From the NCBI GenBank assembly GCA_937862865.1, contig CALMFJ010000015.1, positions 1 through 48,416 on the forward strand: DNA of 48,416 bases, written 5' to 3'. Within the stretch, counting starts at the first letter, position 1; each line of letters starts with the position of its first letter. The position numbers and the translations under genes were made by a program. The notes beneath the pieces are model-generated. The model saw nothing but the letters and a program-made list of their open reading frames with translations. It was not told the DNA's origin and made no database searches. The stretch is from an uncultured Pseudomonadota bacterium. Lineage in GTDB: Bacteria > Desulfobacterota > Syntrophorhabdia > Syntrophorhabdales > Syntrophorhabdaceae. Shown piece after piece: positions 47,897-48,416 of the stretch.

Positions 47897-48416
47897 TCAC
47901 ATTCTGTCCCCGGCCGTGAGGTCCCATTCGCCGATATACCGGGGGCTGCCGGGGTCGTAGAGATCAACCGGGGTGATCTTTCCGTCCGGGCATTCCCGAA
48001 AGACCGTTTTCAAGGCCCCCTCGTGTGCGATGAGGGCCGTTATGTATCCCGGTATCCGCTCAAAACCGATCTCGACAGCATAATCCTTGAGTGACGATGA
48101 TGTCGTGAAGAAGAAAAGGCGCCTGCTGTTGTTGAGCGCTTTTGCGCAGCATGCTTTCAAAACATCTTCGCGTGAGTGGTCTGCGTAGCCTCTAAATGCC
48201 AGCAGGCGGTCGAAGATCCCCTTCTTCTCGATCACGCCGACGCAGGTATCCTCGATGCAGGCGAATTCCACTATCTCGGTGCGATCAATGAACTGGGACC
48301 GCCACTCATCCGGGCTATAGACAAATCGGGCACACCCTGCGCCCCCTGCCGTCATTAGAAGGGAAACGTCGAGGGAACAACGCGTACTGTCCTGTGTTAC
48401 GGAGAACGGTACGGGG
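47897..48416 (-). CDS. Unknown protein, N-terminus beyond the right edge
   Basis: The frame is open to the edge of the window, so the ATG at 48355 may be internal; about 172 codons are visible (20 of them before that Met). No recognisable family. It is Cys-rich for a cytoplasmic protein (CARF, FACIEDTCVGV, KACCAKAL). IGFERIPGYITALIAHEGALKTVFRECP, then SSSLKDYAVEIGF and FFFTTSS, loosely resembles acyltransferase folds of the GNAT type, with no decisive motif. Convergent with the UDPGP gene, its stop codon adjoining heptamer repeats. Confidence 0.6.
   Translation of the reverse strand, partial: PVPFSVTQDSTRCSLDVSLLMTAGGAGCARFVYSPDEWRSQFIDRTEIVEFACIEDTCVGVIEKKGIFDRLLAFRGYADHSREDVLKACCAKALNNSRRLFFFTTSSSLKDYAVEIGFERIPGYITALIAHEGALKTVFRECPDGKITPVDLYDPGSPRYIGEWDLTAGDRM

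Overview
The window (about 48.4 kb, GC-rich, densely coding) looks like chromosomal DNA of a strictly anaerobic, aromatic-degrading deltaproteobacterium (Desulfobacterota), most like syntrophs of the Syntrophorhabdus/Syntrophus type or Geobacter relatives. The main reason is a gene set matching bamBCDE, the class II ATP-independent benzoyl-CoA reductase, next to moeA. It is joined by a thiolase-crotonase-EtfBA beta-oxidation operon, an indolepyruvate-type ferredoxin oxidoreductase and several Fe-S and radical SAM proteins. The taxonomic placement is inference from gene content; no rRNA is present.

Layout. 1-5601 (minus): bamB, bamC, bamD, bamE read leftwards from a near-consensus sigma70 promoter (5671-5698). 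bamE runs off the left edge and has an in-frame TGA that is best read as selenocysteine. 5862-9850: moeA, a convergent SPASM radical SAM gene, and an outer-membrane porin with promoter and terminator. 9930-13372: an unknown protein, a secreted Gly/Met/Pro-rich protein, a free-standing small RNA locus with a C7 loop (about 12145-12300), and cheV. 13374-18029: a flavin/Fe-S dienoyl-CoA-reductase-like enzyme coupled to a small ferredoxin, then glycogen phosphorylase. 18239-19429: small proteins and tRNA-Arg(CCT). 19744-25380: a long-form GAPDH and, convergent to it, a 1403-residue protein with PPDK-like ATP-grasp and phosphohistidine domains behind about 900 unassigned residues. 25561-29444 (minus): thiolase, crotonase, etfB, etfA. 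29698-37370: a DegT/StrS aminotransferase, a secreted M16 protease, iorBA and an M20 hydrolase. 37354-41721: a REC-GGDEF diguanylate cyclase, a NifU-type scaffold, Hsp20, a PflX-like radical SAM protein, a lipoprotein and a GGQ release-factor-like protein. 41851-48416: an adenylate cyclase carrying a CCHC zinc knuckle, an unknown protein, cheX, cheY, a UDPGP-type nucleotidyltransferase and a gene running off the right edge.

How the genes fit together. BamB needs a tungsten bis-pyranopterin cofactor (MoeA). BamC-E would pass electrons through a heterodisulfide-reductase-like module. The ring-cleavage products would enter beta-oxidation (crotonase, thiolase), with electrons going to ETF. IorAB and the ferredoxins point to a ferredoxin-centred redox economy. 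GlgP, GAPDH and the UDPGP enzyme belong to storage and sugar-nucleotide metabolism. CheV, CheX, CheY, the GGDEF protein and the cAMP cyclase form a signalling layer.

The feature least explained by gene annotation is a set of intergenic heptanucleotide tandem repeats in at least four sequence families (RGGCNAT, NAACGGC, RAACAGT, TGAAACN). They often form facing inverted arms at gene 3' ends. At four genes (glgP, the dikinase-like gene, the GGQ gene and the UDPGP gene) a repeat unit supplies the stop codon.
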